Assembly: GCF_021155765.1 (NCBI RefSeq)
Contig: NC_060108.1
Location: 14,161,025-14,225,024 of the forward strand
Length of the DNA stretch: 64,000 bases
Source of the DNA: Diprion similis
Taxonomy: Eukaryota; Arthropoda; Insecta; Hymenoptera; Diprionidae
Reading direction: 5' to 3'
Under the pieces are notes generated by a model. The model saw nothing but the letters and a program-made list of their open reading frames with translations, was not told where the DNA came from and did no database searches. The position numbers and the translations under genes are program-made. Below, in pieces: positions 1-11,384 of this stretch. Numbering within the stretch: position 1 is the first letter of the stretch; each line of letters begins with the position of its first letter.

Positions 1-96
1 ATGTAAATCATACAAACAATACGGATACACACCGAATACTCTGAGTATAAGTAGACTCCTAATTTTATGCTTTCATTTAGAGTTTTTTTTTTTTAA

Positions 97-117
97 CCCG
101 AATATAAGTCGAATTTT
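97..117 (+). mobile_element. Possible solo end of the same pogo-like family
   Basis: CCGAATATAAGTCGAAT at 98-114 is the exact reverse complement of the internal motif of the pogo-like element (43409-43425), and its first 12 bases also match the terminal repeat of that element. A partner end is not seen in the window, so this may be a truncated copy extending leftward. Confidence 0.45.
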
Positions 118-435
118 ATGAGCAAAATTATGTATAATCACAAGTGTATTTGTCGATTAATATTGCATCTTTTGCATACATTGCATCAATAAAACTTGAG
201 TGTATTGTAAACGCATCTCATTTCATAATTTGATTATGGTTCAGACTGATGCTAGTTACAAAAATTGAAGTTTGAGGTTTCAGGATTCGTGGTTGTCTTA
301 TTCAAATTTAACGACAATTGCTTGGTGGCGAAGTTTTTGTAGTTGATAAAATAGAAACCTCGACTCATATTCAGACCAATATAGTACATACCCAATTTCG
401 TCAATGTAACTTTTAACGTAACTTTACATGGACAG

Positions 436-1458
436 ATGGGAAGCTGCAGTGCTCAGTATGTTGGGAGGACTTCAGACTGGCTGAACCTGTTAGACAGCTA
501 CCTTGTCAACACTTTTACCATGCCCCTTGCATCGTTCCCTGGCTAGAGTTGGTAAGTCCCATGTTAAATGAGAGTGTGGTAATTTGAAGTTAATCTAGGT
601 GAAAAAGTGAAACATTATTCTACTTTCCTTCAGTATGTGTAAAATAAACTGTGTAACAAATTATAACAGTATCAGCATACATAATATTGGATATCACTGC
701 TTGGTTTGGATTTACTCAATAACATTTAATTCCATTCAATCGGACCATTCTGGAAAGTCTCACTGTACATTTTTTTTTTTTTTTTTAATTTTTCTTTGAG
801 AAAGCAGCTGCTTGTTTGTAAATTGATGTTTTCAAGCAAATTATAGTGCCTCAATCTATATGCCACATAAGCAAATTTAGATTTGTATTTTTGTACTTTT
901 CACAAATCTGTCAGGAAAATTATTTCAGAGATTATAAACTTTTTGTATCCTCTTTCAATTCTAGCACGGTACCTGTCCAATTTGCAGGCAGAGCTTGGGA
1001 GATCAGAATTCAGTAGAAGCAAATCAAGACACAGTAGCTCCAAGCCTAGCTGCTCTGTTCAGGTACGTCTTCTGATTAGAATTTTGAGCTATCCTACAGG
1101 TTTTGATAATATTGGAAATATTTACAAATTCGTATCTCCTTGAAATGATGGATTAGTTTCTTGAACTTTCATTTGTATTTTCAAAACTCTGCAGTCTGAA
1201 CTTGTTTTTTCGTTAGTGGATACTCAGAGATGCTTATATTGTATTGCTGGTTCGAAGTCATCGAAAAATTGACTATCTGCAGCTGTCAAGTGATGAACTC
1301 TGTTGTGAATACCACCAGTTTTGGCTAGGAATCATATACTAAACATGGATATATGTTGTTTCAGAGCAGCTAATGAATCAAATAGTAGCCGGATTTCTTC
1401 TACCTCGTCGACATCAACCGGTAGTAGTTCCAGCAGTGATTCGACAAACGAAATTTGA
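436..1458 (+). CDS. RNF126: RING-H2 E3 ubiquitin ligase, RNF126/RNF115 (Iruka) type, 3' part only
   Basis: Three exons are visible: 436-551, 965-1062 and 1365-1458 (stop TGA 1456-1458). Spliced, they encode a complete RING-H2 finger. The first pair is CSVC, followed by [11 protein letters not shown] and then CPIC, giving the spacing C-x2-C, C-x-H-x2-H-x2-C, C-x10-C-x2-C. The flanking words VRQLPC and IVPWLE are typical of RNF126/RNF115. After the RING comes a short Ser/Thr-rich tail ending DSTNEI. Proteins of this family ubiquitinate cytosolic client and misfolded proteins, often with BAG6, and carry an N-terminal zinc finger. That N-terminal part is missing because it lies left of the window. 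Donors GTAAGT and GTACGT and the acceptors preserve the reading frame. A polyadenylation signal follows at 1841-1846. The family call is firm; the choice between RNF126 and RNF115 rests on the RING alone. Confidence 0.85.
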
Positions 1459-1840
1459 AATTAGCTACTCGCGATCGTTTCATAACCATCTCCGACCTGG
1501 TATAACTCTTTGATACGGTTCACATCTTGCTGTGTGTAATTTACTTAAAAACTGAAACGGTGAATCGCTCAGCATTTCACTATTCCTCGACCACGGTAGA
1601 AAACTTTTTCAGCACTCAGTATATATCAAACTGACGTCACGAAATCAAATTGCCTTTGCCCTTGGAAAAGAATAATATTTCAATATCATTAAATTTTATT
1701 TTGCTTCCTGACATTCAAAATCCCACCTGTGGCATGTGCTGTCTTGATTGATTTTTCATTATTGAAATCACCTGTTTGCTTGTCCAGATACTCACTGGAT
1801 CCAATTTTCCACCTAAAATCAGTAATGCAAGTGTCAAACC

Positions 1841-1846
1841 AATAAA
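1841..1846 (+). terminator. Polyadenylation signal AATAAA of the RING ligase gene
   Basis: AATAAA lies 383 bp after the stop codon, and it is the first perfect hexamer I noticed on this strand in the AT-rich 3' UTR. The cleavage site is inferred, not seen. Confidence 0.5.
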
Positions 1847-1858
1847 GGGGATATTGCC

Positions 1859-3775
1859 CCATCATGCTGTTAGTCTATTTGATTCAGTCATGCTACTGAT
1901 TCATATTTGCAGTTAAATAATTTATTTCGCTCAGTTATTTGAACTAAATCGTCAGTTGCACACCGACACAGAAATGATTTGATAAACAGTTGGACATTAA
2001 TTGATATTCCCTACGATTCAGAAACGTTCCTTGAATTGAAATCTACTCTTTGTGTTGTTCATTTTAAGGATAGTGTAAGATTTCGATTCGAGTTCAGTGA
2101 AGAACCTATTGCAAATAATTGTTCGGTTTTGTTATTGAATGCTGATCAAGCCAATGGAGTTCGTAGCTGTTTAAAGTTTTCAGCATGCTATTTCACCAAC
2201 GGATAAGTAGTATCGATTTAAAAGCCATATTTCTATGCTCCGAAAGAGTAGATTGTTGAAAACTTCGGGGTAGTTCTCGGTAGGTAATATTAACGGTATA
2301 CGCTAAATTTATTTTGTATAAGGGAGAGTCTTTAAATTACGTTATCGCTTGGGGGGGGGGGCTGCATCTCGGGGCTAGTGTGGTTCCTATCACAGGTAAT
2401 AGACAAAGTTTCTGTCATGCATATGCCTCGTTTCATTATTACAGTATTAAAAATGTTGAACCGCGAAAATGTATGACACACCTAAATAAGAATAGGAGAA
2501 GGACAGTTTTTCTTATGTCATTTGAAGGGGGTCTTTAAATCTGAAGGAAGATAGAAAAGGAGACGGGGGGGGGGGGGGGTCAAAAACCTTTAAAATCCTT
2601 AAAAATTCGATTACGTAATTTGTGGACGCTCCCTAATGCTAGTTATATTTTACCAAATCTTCGACACGAATATATGTATGTATACATACTCATGTATACC
2701 CATCTATTCGTATATATGTATATAGGCATAAAAGAGGCCACAGCTGCTTGTTTATTGATGGAATGAGAGGATCGAGTATGGGGCGGCTATGCTCGTTAAT
2801 CGTGTCAGCAAGTTCCAACGTACGTATATCTCATAAGTAATTAGACGAGTAAATCACCAGTTAGAGATGTGATAAAAGTTTTTAAAAGCAAACAGTTTTG
2901 TCATTCAACTTGGACATACCTGTAGACTTTAGACAGACTAAGATATATAGAGTTAAAAATCATTGTTGACGTTAGAATTATTAATTTCTATTACATTCTT
3001 ACAACTTCACGCTAAAAAATATTTGACCTGAACAGTTTTATCAACAGATAAATTTGCTCTCGAAAATATGCATGCAATTGACGAAATTGGAATATTTTAG
3101 AGCTATCATATGTACTCTTGACTGTTGAGTGACATTCTGTTTGTTATTAAATTTTAGATGAGTCATGTCCGAAGCGTAACAAAATAACCAATGCTATTCT
3201 TGCTACTTGTGAAACCGTAGTTAAGAATGTAAGTGGAAGCAAGGGCTGACATTCCATTTTTGTTGAAAGATATCTTACGTGAAATCAATTGGTACCAATT
3301 TTCTTTGCAGTCAATGATAAGTTTATACCATTGTGTCATATAGGTATGAAAATCGCTGTTCGTGACTTGTAACGTTATTTTCTACCAGTCAAACTGGAAT
3401 ATCTGATTTAAAGTGGCTGGACATTTCCAATAATCTTTCTTTTTGTGAAAGAATTTTACTCAACTCGTAAGATAAAATATAACCAGCCCATCTGACATTA
3501 TATGCAAAGTGATACCTTGTGTACTGGTAGAGCTGTTTCAATTTGCAAGCCTGTAAGTTATCAAAGTAGCAGATAAAAGTGAAATATATTTATTTGGGAA
3601 AAATCGAACAAGCTATGATGACAATGCAATTCCGAAACGTCCTATTAAATATATCCGTGTATATCAGCCGTGATGTACGCATATAATACAATTCAAACTC
3701 AGCGTATGTAAAAGTAAAAGTAAATGAAAGTAAAGTGAATCAGGTGAGTAGGGCATTACATAGATTTGTCAGAAA
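1859..3775. other. Intergenic region between convergent genes
   Basis: This AT-rich stretch separates the 3' ends of the RING ligase gene and UCKL1. Apart from the inverted-repeat element at 2322-2633 and a short TATG/TATA-rich patch near 2670-2710, I see no exons, RNA genes or other structure. Short open frames here have no family features. Confidence 0.6.
2322..2633. mobile_element. MITE, PIF/Harbinger-like, about 312 bp
   Basis: The left end begins GGGAGAGTCTTTAAATTACG. The reverse complement of the right end begins GGGAGCGTCCACAAATTACG. They are imperfect terminal inverted repeats that extend about 26 bp with a handful of mismatches. TAA flanks both ends (2319-2321 and 2634-2636), which fits the 3-bp TWA target duplication of PIF/Harbinger transposons. 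The interior has no transposase and carries two guanine runs, 11 G at 2351-2361 and 15 G at 2565-2579. It is therefore a non-autonomous element. The superfamily assignment is inferred from the target site and TIR style. Confidence 0.6.
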
Positions 3776-3781
3776 TTTATT
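3776..3781 (-). terminator. Polyadenylation signal of UCKL1 (reverse strand AATAAA)
   Basis: TTTATT on the plus strand reads AATAAA on the minus strand, 77 bp beyond the UCKL1 stop codon. Its position suits a short 3' UTR. Confidence 0.55.
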
Positions 3782-3857
3782 AACCAGAAACGTTACAATA
3801 TATAATATTCCTAATATCCTTATACCTACCTATAAGAAGTTTTCTAATAACTTCGAT

Positions 3858-6505
3858 TTAATCTTCACCCGAAGGTTCAGTACCAAAATAGCGATCACCA
3901 AAGTTACCAATTCCTGGTAGAACATAAAACTTCTCATTAATCTCGGGATCTAACGCAGATGTTACAATTTTAACTTGCGGAAATGCATAGGCAATCGAGT
4001 GAACGCCAGATTCTGCCATGAGAAGGGACACCAGAAGTATGTTGTCTTCAGCTACGTCGTGGTCCAACAAAACTCTAATGGCCATCATGGCTGCTGCCCC
4101 AGTTGCAACTGTAGCATCCATGAGTATCACTTTGTAGTCCTTTATATCCTTGGGAAGTCTCAAATAGTAAAGCTGAAATTAAAAAACAAAAATGGATATT
4201 TTAGATTGACCGTACCTACGTAAATATAAAGTATTCAGTTCATTATGCTGAGTACATATTACAAAGTAAAACGTGAGATGATTACCTCTGGTTCGCCAGT
4301 ATGCAAATTCGTTTGTATGAGTATTTTGCCTATTCGTATATCTTTGCATACGTCACATACAGCCTGCTCCATAGTTTCCCCTGCTCTAAGTATTGAAACT
4401 CCACATATCTTGTCCGTTGCTCCACGCTTACCGTGATATAACACACCCTGTGGCGTTTCTACCGTAATCTCCTGAAAAATAAGCATTCGTACTTTGGTAT
4501 GGGTAATTTTTTTAATTTTATTCAAATTAGAGAAAGTGGTGCTAGAGCCGAGGATGATTCACCCGGGATTCACCTTGAATGGTAATAGTGACAGGGCATA
4601 CTCGATAACTAGGCGTATCAGACGTTTAGAATAGAAAATGAATTCGTCTCTGAGGGTCGATTTATTGCGAATAAACGTATGCAGGCCCTTTATTTGCGGA
4701 GTATCCGGCAACAAATATAGCGATGTTGGCAAAGGTTGACCGATGTATGAATGTGCCAATTTTTCACGCAACTTGAAACCCCTCTGAAAAATACCAATTG
4801 TATTATTATTAGTATTGTAACTTTTGTCATCGATGCCATTTTTTATTCATTTTCTTATAATTCAGGTTAATTCTACAATTTTTCATACAAATGCGTTTTT
4901 GTTTTACCAATTGCAATTGAGTGTGAACGTGTTGAACTATCAACTCGATAGCTACTTCGTTGTCCCCACCCCGTGGAACAATGATATCCGCATGCACCAT
5001 ACTGGGTGCAATGTAATAGTAGAAAGAGGGCTTCACCATTGTACAGTATTGTTTGAGCACTCCTTCCAAATCTCTTCCTCTCTGTGATATGTCTCTGCGT
5101 AACCTTCGAGCCAGTCTGACATCTGCATCCGTGTCAACGAATACTTTCATATCGCACATCTGGATACAGCATATATGAAGAAATTTTATAATTCTGTTGT
5201 ATGGTGAACAGATAGATTATATTGTTATTTACCTACCTTCAATACATCCGCATTATAAAAAGTGAGTATTCCTTCAAATATTATAACATTGGCCCCGTAC
5301 ATAGTTTTCTAGAAGTTGAAAGAGAACTCAAGCAGGGAAACATAATTAAAGTGTAACGTGAGCCACACTTCACTCACAGTTCGATTTTCCCTACAATGTG
5401 TGACAAAGTTGTAAATTGGTACTTCCACTTTTCTTCCCTCTTTCAGTCGTTGCAAAGTTGCGGCAAGAAGTTCAAAATCAAAGGCATCTGGATGATCGAA
5501 ATTGTATTCATTTTCTGCAGCCATTGCATGTTGTTTTTCATTCAAAACCTACAAAAAGATAAATTCTCAAGACAGGTAGCTTGGAAATTCTGTTACTGGC
5601 GTTAAAAAGAATAGTTTGCCTTGTAGAATGAATCCATACTGAGAAGCGTCACCCAAGGAACATCCAGTGACTCAATAATTTTTGCTGCCACAGTAGTTTT
5701 CCCAGAAGCGCTGCCTCCGCATATTCCTAAACATTAATTCACATATATAGTTTGTGTGCACCTAGTGACACAAAAAAGATGCATTACAAATTGTAATAAA
5801 AATCAAAAAAAATTTCTTATTATTGTTATTACATAGATTGTACGAGCATCTCCCTAATTTTACTACTTAAGTAATAATATAGGCATGTATACCAACCTAT
5901 GACAAATGGTTCGACTTGCTGGCCAGCTGAATTGTACCAAGGTGGTCTTCCTGCTGTATATATAGTTCTTGTTTTACTGCGTAAAATAGATTCGGCTGAT
6001 GTTTTTTTACTCGATTGTGTCATACTGGTAGTTCGCTGCCTTCTGGACCTAGGTGACTTCTGAGAGCCTGAAAGATGAATGTCTTGTCAAGGAAATATTC
6101 TTCAAGGTAGAAGTCAGTGTTTTGCCCAAGGAAAGACATGCCTGTAGAAGGGGGTCTAGGAGATTGGGGCGTCGGGGTTCCATTTGAACGTTGATATCGA
6201 TCAACATCCTCTGCTAGTTCATCCGATAAAAAAACCTCCCGATCATCAAGGCACTGCTCTCCGCCGTTGTCACTAACGAGGACGTACGGAAGCAATAAAT
6301 AGTGAATAATTTTCAATCATTGATCTGTTCTATATTTCTTCGGTTTAACATCTATTCTAGAGCCATCAACAAACGCTAGCGAATGAGAATTACGGTAAAT
6401 TGCGATCGGCGCGGAGACACATATAGGTAAATGATTACGTAAAATGAATTACCTATCTGAACTGGCTGAACTAGGCGGGTCAAATTGTTGTATTTTTGCA
6501 GCCAT
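3858..6505 (-). CDS. UCKL1: Uridine-cytidine kinase-like 1, complete (10 exons, 555 aa)
   Basis: The exons on the minus strand are 6505-6453, 6272-6142, 6067-5897, 5726-5620, 5548-5378, 5308-5237, 5159-4908, 4783-4574, 4471-4286 and 4172-3858. All junctions keep phase and give 555 residues, against 548 in human. The start MAAKIQQFD is followed by a Ser-rich linker, the family word [12 protein letters not shown], and a kinase P-loop GGSASGKTT near residue 121. Next comes the uridine kinase core ([18 protein letters not shown], and [17 protein letters not shown]). The C-terminal third is a uracil phosphoribosyltransferase-like domain with [12 protein letters not shown], a PRPP-loop-like [12 protein letters not shown], and [14 protein letters not shown] near the end. 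The protein is expected to phosphorylate uridine and cytidine in pyrimidine salvage; the UPRT domain of animals is usually thought inactive. Introns 2 and 4 appear to use GC donors (see findings). Confidence 0.95.
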
Positions 6506-7180
6506 ACTGACGTTCAATGTTTTAGGTTAAGAACCGTCGACGTTACAATATGAGTTTGCTGTACGCAAAAAAAATGTTACAAAACATATAGCACTGCCTC
6601 TTTGTATTTCTTTGCTGTGTATTGTTCAGGACTCAATGATTCACGGAGAACAGCGACGTCAGACATAGGCACTGTCTTGCACCCTGTGCAACGCTCGTGC
6701 CGCTCGTGCGCCTACCTAAACTTTTCACAAAACGTCTGGCGTGTGCGCAAGTCCCTTCGTAATTTACTTCATTGATATATCAGTGATCTGCTCAAAGAAG
6801 TGTGTTCCTCCGACCCTAGAATAGAAATCTTACCTCCGACGAACGCCGTTTTAACCGTGAGTATGGAGGGTCGAGAGGAAGAGGCTCAACTCAGCGCTAC
6901 ACGTGATGACTTTTTTCCTGCTAATCTCGTTTTTCCCGCAAGATGGAAATGTGATAAAATAATTACACGATAGAATATAATAATGATGACAATGACGATG
7001 ATGATAATGATGAAGAAAATGAATATTTTTTATTGATTTCTTTTATTGATATCTTCGCCCCCTGTACCCCCACCAGGGTCTGCGGTCCTCGACCCGGTCC
7101 GCGCATAGACTCCGATGTTAGTTTTATAAAAAAAAAAGGATTTCATTGCATCTAAGATTGCATCCAAGCTTGTCATTGGG
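6506..7180. promoter_or_regulatory. UCKL1 5' flank and promoter region
   Basis: This interval lies between the UCKL1 start codon and the start of the long noncoding stretch to the right. It contains no exons that I can support. A GC-richer patch at about 6650-6760 and the dinucleotide-like run of GATGAT near 6985-7015 are the only visible features. It probably serves the minus-strand UCKL1 and possibly also a plus-strand transcript starting near 7.4 kb. Confidence 0.35.
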
Positions 7181-7389
7181 TCGTGAAAAATCAGAAAATT
7201 CCCACGACTTTCCGTTCGTGGTTTTCAAATCTCTACGACTGCCGCTGCGACATGCAAAATCTGCTTGTGTTGTGCGCAACTACCGCGCGCAGCGTAGTCC
7301 GGCCGAACTATACCGGTCCTAGACATACCGGTCAAAAAGGCGAGCAAGCGTTGCGCAGCGCTCATTCGGCTCCGGTCAGTGCTCGCTAG

Positions 7390-9362
7390 CAGTCGTAGTT
7401 GAAGAGTAGAGTTTGCTCCGGTTCAAATAGCTCGAAGAGAGCTGCGCACTTCAATTGTAGAATCCAAATCGCAGTATTATAATCAGTGCAGATTTCTAAC
7501 AATTTACATTCGGTAATTACTACGCAACATGCAGAAAAGTGGCTCAAAGAATAAAAGTATTATTAACATCAAAACAGCCTACAAATGTTGAAGGTGAGTT
7601 TACTTACATTCGTCGTATTTAACCATCGTACGTGTAACTTGAAGTTGCCTCTGTCCGCAGGGTGTTGTGTTTTGTTTTTTGCCCGCGGATTTTTGGTAAC
7701 TAACTCGATATCGACTGTTGAAAAACCTATCAATCACTAGCTATCAATATGAAATCAGCAATTTGAAGTTAGGTACGTAATACGAATTATTCGTGTAGAT
7801 TCTGACGGTCACCGGCCTGCGTAGATACCGAATTTACAAAACTGTAAGCGAGTCAAACACGCCGCAGAGATTGGTTTTTCAACAGTAATCTCGATCATTC
7901 TTCAGAATAACCTAACGTGCGTATTATTTTTTTTATTGCAATGAGGAGATATGTCGGTTGTACCGTGAATTGGGTTGATAAAACGGACCTTGCGGGGGAT
8001 GACCTTCGTTTGAATCACTGTTTCATCATACAATCATTTCGGATCGCACATAGTGCTCTCACAGGTCTATAAAATGCCTATTGAAAACAAGTTGGGTGAA
8101 GAAATGTCGGCGAGCTTAAGGATGCATTGTTTACATAATAGTGGCGGCTGGTGCAGCTTACCCTTCGAAAACATACCGAGATTTGTGTTTATCACTGCGA
8201 GTGTTTCCTGGAATTACGAATCAACAAATTCATCTTGCTTCGCGTTTCTTTCTGAGAATCGATATTATAATATTTCGTTTCGTATTCTATTATATCATCT
8301 TTTTTCAGAAGTTCACATATTACGACGTTACTTATTTTCGAATAACTCGTGCGTTCGGCAACTTAGTTTTCGCGCTTCAAAATTATAATCTTATTATACG
8401 TCTAACGACGACGAAGTATATTAGGTAAAAACCAAGGAACGTAAACGATTAATTGTTTTTTAATCGTCGTATTATTTTTTTTTTAAATAGTAATTAAATT
8501 ATGCTTGATTAGTAGATCGATTTTAACGTTATATCGTGGTATCTTATCTGTTTACAGAACCGAACTGCAATAACATTGATTGGCGTTAGTGATTGTCTGG
8601 ATCGAGTGACCCTATCAATAAATCCTGGAAAACATCCTACATTGACTGAGGAGATCAATTTATTTCCGAAAAACAACAGGTATTATGCAATCGATTATAT
8701 TTTTAAAGATTAAGCATATTACAACATATTTGAAACATACGTGTTAAATACTATACGTACATGGATTTTGGAAATGAGCTATCATTATATTAATTATTAT
8801 ATTATATAAATATTTGGAAATATTAACAAAATTTGGTGTTGTTTTATCTGATTACAGGAATAGACTTCAGCAAGACCAATCGAGGTTTGCGATTATTTGA
8901 ATTGAGGCCAGCAATAAACATCGCAAAATAAATTGCAAAATCTAAATATCCAGACCTCAGTGCTATTGGAAAATAAAAAACAGGTACATGATCAAGATCA
9001 TTTTCGATTACACTATCACCCTAAATTCACTCTAAGAAAGTTGACGTTTAGTTGAAATTTAACATTATTTAGTCCTTAATTACCTTCAAGAAAACTAGTA
9101 AATTTTCAATGCTTTCTATCATTGATTCTGTGGTTCATGTATCGGTGCATAAAAAATTACCAAATTTTATGGAAAAAAAAAAAAAATTGTTTGAAATAGA
9201 CAGTTTCTAATGAAACGAAATCTGATCCAAGTATATTTCATGATTATTATTCTGTTATATTCTTATTGCAGTGTAAAAAGTGCGTCACTTCACGATTCAA
9301 CCTGAGATCTACCAGAACTACTACATCTGAAGTGTGGAGCAGCCTGGAGGAGGTGAATATTG
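7390..9362 (+). ncRNA. Candidate untranslated leader exons (CYRI 5' UTR or lncRNA)
   Basis: Four blocks have splice-site architecture on the plus strand. One ends at 7590 before GTGAGT and is preceded by a CpG-rich, promoter-like stretch at 7255-7400. The second is 8558-8679, with acceptor TCTGTTTACAG and donor GTATTA. The third is 8858-8884, with acceptor ATCTGATTACAG and a weak GTTTGC donor. The fourth is 9272-9362, with acceptor TTCTTATTGCAG and donor GTGAGT. The second block is open in one frame for its whole length but resembles no protein I know. These could be alternative 5' leader exons of CYRI, whose first coding exon has an acceptor at 19794, or a separate lncRNA. This is splice-site reading only. 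Confidence 0.3.
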
Positions 9363-11384
9363 GTGAGTTTGCATGTGTTTAGGTTACGGATATTTCCCTG
9401 GTATTCCCCTGTCACGTGGCGTGGCGGTAACAATAATATTACATCAATCTTCGATTTCTTAGCTGGGTAGGCTCATTCGCAATTGCAACGGTGCTTAACT
9501 TTCAGTTCATCATTTTTCAATCATTTTTCTTTTTTTTTGCTCTTTGATTTACCGTAGCTTACTTAGAGTTAGAAATTTTACACGTTGCTAAATGTGGAAT
9601 GAGCATCGCGACAGGTTACCATCACTTATTCGCAAATCGCAAGATCGAATCGTGTCTCGCTACTGATATAATAATCTAGATTTGAATTTAACAATTATGC
9701 CGTTTAAGTGGTGGTTTCACCTGAGGTCTGAATGTAATCAGTTATTCACATTATTGTTGAATCGATGAAACTACAAAGTCTAGTATAAAGTAACGTAATG
9801 AAATTGCATCTTATATTATGAATCATTTTTGATTTTTTAACAAGCAACTAGTATCAGTCAACTATAAGCTTAGCTCGTTTAGAAAAATGCTGATTGGCAT
9901 ATAGGATGTTTTTAATCCAATTTACAAAAGGTTGGTGTACCGATAGTCTACCAGTCTAAAATGATGCATACAATGTTAGGGTTGGCGTGATACAACTGTG
10001 ATATTGTATTCTGAGTAGGCAGACTATGGTACAAAAACATTTTGCTCCCTACAGGTAATCAACGAAAAAGTAAGTGACAGTGACCACGGCGCGAATGAGG
10101 AAGAATGATGTGTGTTGGAAAAAATGGAGAATCGTTTAGATCGAATATAGGTAACCGGGGAGGTAGGTGGTCGTTTTGGGATACGTCGCGGGGTTTGATG
10201 TGGATGTGTGTGTGAATTTTTTTTCAACATTTCCGTTGGGTGGTTCCGTTGGGAATCAAGCGAGGGTAGGTAGGTCGCGATGTACCGTGATGTGACTAAC
10301 TATTGTAATCCACAGCGTCAAACTATCACAGAAATTTTTCTACAGAAACAATTGAAAGACGTTGTATTAAGGAGGTTGAATTTTCCATTCATTGTCACTC
10401 TGCAATTATACACCAGCTGTTATTCAATTCAATTATTCAATTCAATTATTGAGTCATTATCCATCATTATGACATTCAATTAATCTCTGTGATCGTTTGA
10501 ATGGGCAAAACTCATCTCTGGACTATCTATCGCGTTCCGTGGTACGCTAGATAGGGAGAGATGCTGAGCTCGAAGACTTCGCGTCGAAGAGGACCGCCGA
10601 CCGTCACGCCACACAATAATGCATGCTCTCCAACCTCCCTCCCGAACTTGATTCGTATCTGAGAACAACAACCCACATCGCAATGTATCTGATTTGAAAG
10701 AAACGTAGATGTGGATTGGGTTTCTACAGAGTTTTTACGACAAGTTCTAATTATAAGAAACTTTTCTTTGACAATTCATTCGATTGCGCCTTTTTGTGCG
10801 CCGAGTAATTACTGAAACTGGACACGCTTTTAACGCGACAATTGATGATGCGAATCGATTGCTCGTGCCTTTTGCGCATCGATTTCGCTAATAGTACGTG
10901 GGAAAGCGAAGCACTCTTGATATGCTTAGCTTTCAGCTGTTGAGTCAATTTTGTTATCAACAAACAAGTTTTCAAGTTTGACCGCGCCTTTTGCGCGTCC
11001 ACTTGATACCTTGTGGTTATGACAGAAAGCGCGGCATATACAAGCCGGTGCTCAACGCGCGGGGATAAAAACCACAGAGTGTATATTGATAATCAATCCT
11101 AAGCTTTATTGAAATATATCTGAAGTGTACAAAATTATTCGTTTTTTAACCATGGTACTACTTTTTCTTCCAGAGCACCAAAGCAATTTTTTTTTACAAG
11201 TACACTGATACCTATAAATTCCAGTTGAACAAAATATTTATTTCAATTACTGTTGGTGAGAAATAGATAATTAATAAATAAAACATGCAATTTGTTGTCA
11301 TTATTAAAAATAATCTAGTTAAATTTTGTTGCCGCGAATATCATGCTGAACTCGATATAGATTTTATCACTGTACTTGTAGCAA
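9363..11384. other. Noncoding stretch, likely intron 1 of CYRI
   Basis: I see no coding exon here. The one local structure is a motif of the form GYGCCTTTTTGYGC occurring at about 10786, 10867 and 10984. Several short open frames exist on both strands, but none has family features. Confidence 0.4.

Noticed and set aside
2314-2538. Plus-strand frame of 74 codons
   Set aside because: It lies inside the Harbinger-like MITE and runs through a G homopolymer; no protein family features.
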